From Rickettsiales bacterium (lineage in GTDB: Bacteria; Pseudomonadota; Alphaproteobacteria; Rickettsiales; Deianiraeaceae): a stretch of 6,821 bases of DNA. Positions 6,496 to 6,821 of this stretch are shown piece by piece (the stretch's first letter is position 1; each line of letters begins with the position of its first letter). The notes below the pieces were generated by a model, which did no database searches, was not told the DNA's origin, and saw only the letters and a program-made list of their open reading frames with translations. The stretch is from NCBI GenBank assembly GCA_947378695.1, contig CANCKZ010000037.1, positions 1-6,821 of the forward strand, read 5' to 3'. A program made the position numbers and the translations under genes.

Positions 6496-6821
6496 ATGTT
6501 TCGCATTGTTGCCGTTTTATTTTTGTTTCGCTATTTGCTGATGTCGGCACCTATTATTGGAATGTTTTCCGCTTTCACGGTGGAATCTGGGCTTGCTCCA
6601 ATTCAAATTGGGTTCACATTTGCTCTGTTTTTTGTTGCGTGTAATTTGTTTGAAATTCCGTCTTCGATTATTGCGGATAAGTTCTCCCGTAAAAAAGTTG
6701 TTATGGTTGCTTCTGTGGTGTTTCTTCTTTGCAATGGAGTTTTCCTGTTTTCGCAAAGTCAAGCCGCGTTTATTTTGCACATGGTTCTTGCCGGCATTGG
6801 TGTTGCTTTGTTTTCCGGAAC
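6496..6821 (+). CDS. Major facilitator superfamily transporter, N-terminal part (3' end outside window)
   Basis: The 108 codons in the window are open to the right edge and encode four hydrophobic segments (about residues 3-25, 38-58, 68-86 and 90-107). The loop between segments 2 and 3 reads ADKFSRKKVV, the cytoplasmic motif A typical of MFS transporters, preceded by FEIPSSII. The protein is therefore an inner-membrane secondary transporter; its substrate cannot be told from this half. The ATG at 6496 is the first in frame and is preceded by AGGGGA, although the spacing is short. It is the only plus-strand gene and is divergent from radC across 80 bases. Confidence 0.85.
   Translation, partial: MFRIVAVLFLFRYLLMSAPIIGMFSAFTVESGLAPIQIGFTFALFFVACNLFEIPSSIIADKFSRKKVVMVASVVFLLCNGVFLFSQSQAAFILHMVLAGIGVALFSG

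Noticed and set aside
6517..6780. Minus-strand 87-residue frame opposite the MFS gene
   Set aside because: Basic low-information sequence; the opposite strand has clear membrane segments and MFS motif A.

Overview
The window looks like a piece of a bacterial chromosome from an AT-rich, probably host-associated or uncultured alphaproteobacterium. The support is protein style: the FtsH C-terminal region, the RadC N-terminal block (HGHR...) and RuvB all read most like alphaproteobacterial versions. The lineage is inferred from recognition, not from a search. An IspE gene implies the MEP isoprenoid pathway, which argues against Rickettsia itself.

Layout: one long run of minus-strand genes fills almost the whole window, read from right to left. 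The order is radC (DNA-repair-associated JAMM protein), ispE (isoprenoid kinase), a doubtful 63-residue ORF in a roughly 320-base gap, ftsH (membrane AAA+ protease), an unrecognised two-helix membrane protein called 'X' here, ruvB (Holliday junction motor), and the 5' nuclease part of polA, which runs off the left edge. At the right edge, a major facilitator superfamily transporter starts on the plus strand, divergent from radC across 80 bases, and runs off the window.

The genes are tightly packed. ftsH/X and ruvB/polA each overlap by the 4-base ATGA arrangement, and radC/ispE are 4 bases apart. This suggests co-transcription and translational coupling. ruvB and polA both act in recombination and repair. 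X is coupled to ftsH and may work at the same membrane. The right-hand genes are metabolic or accessory.

The most notable signal is in X. Its annotated frame ends in an unlikely Trp-Trp-Trp tail. A second frame, shifted by -1 and overlapping that tail, continues the same Glu/Lys/Arg-rich helix for about 60 residues and stops 38 bases before ruvB. The overlap contains a (GA)5 tract. This looks like a frameshift (mutation, phase-variable site or sequence error) in a longer protein. Other points are two matching extended -10 promoter-like sites placed very close to their start codons, a Walker A variant in FtsH, and a ftsH-X-ruvB-polA order unlike the usual alphaproteobacterial ruv-tol-pal-ftsH layout. 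I found no tRNA, rRNA, CRISPR array, insertion sequence or convincing new defence system.
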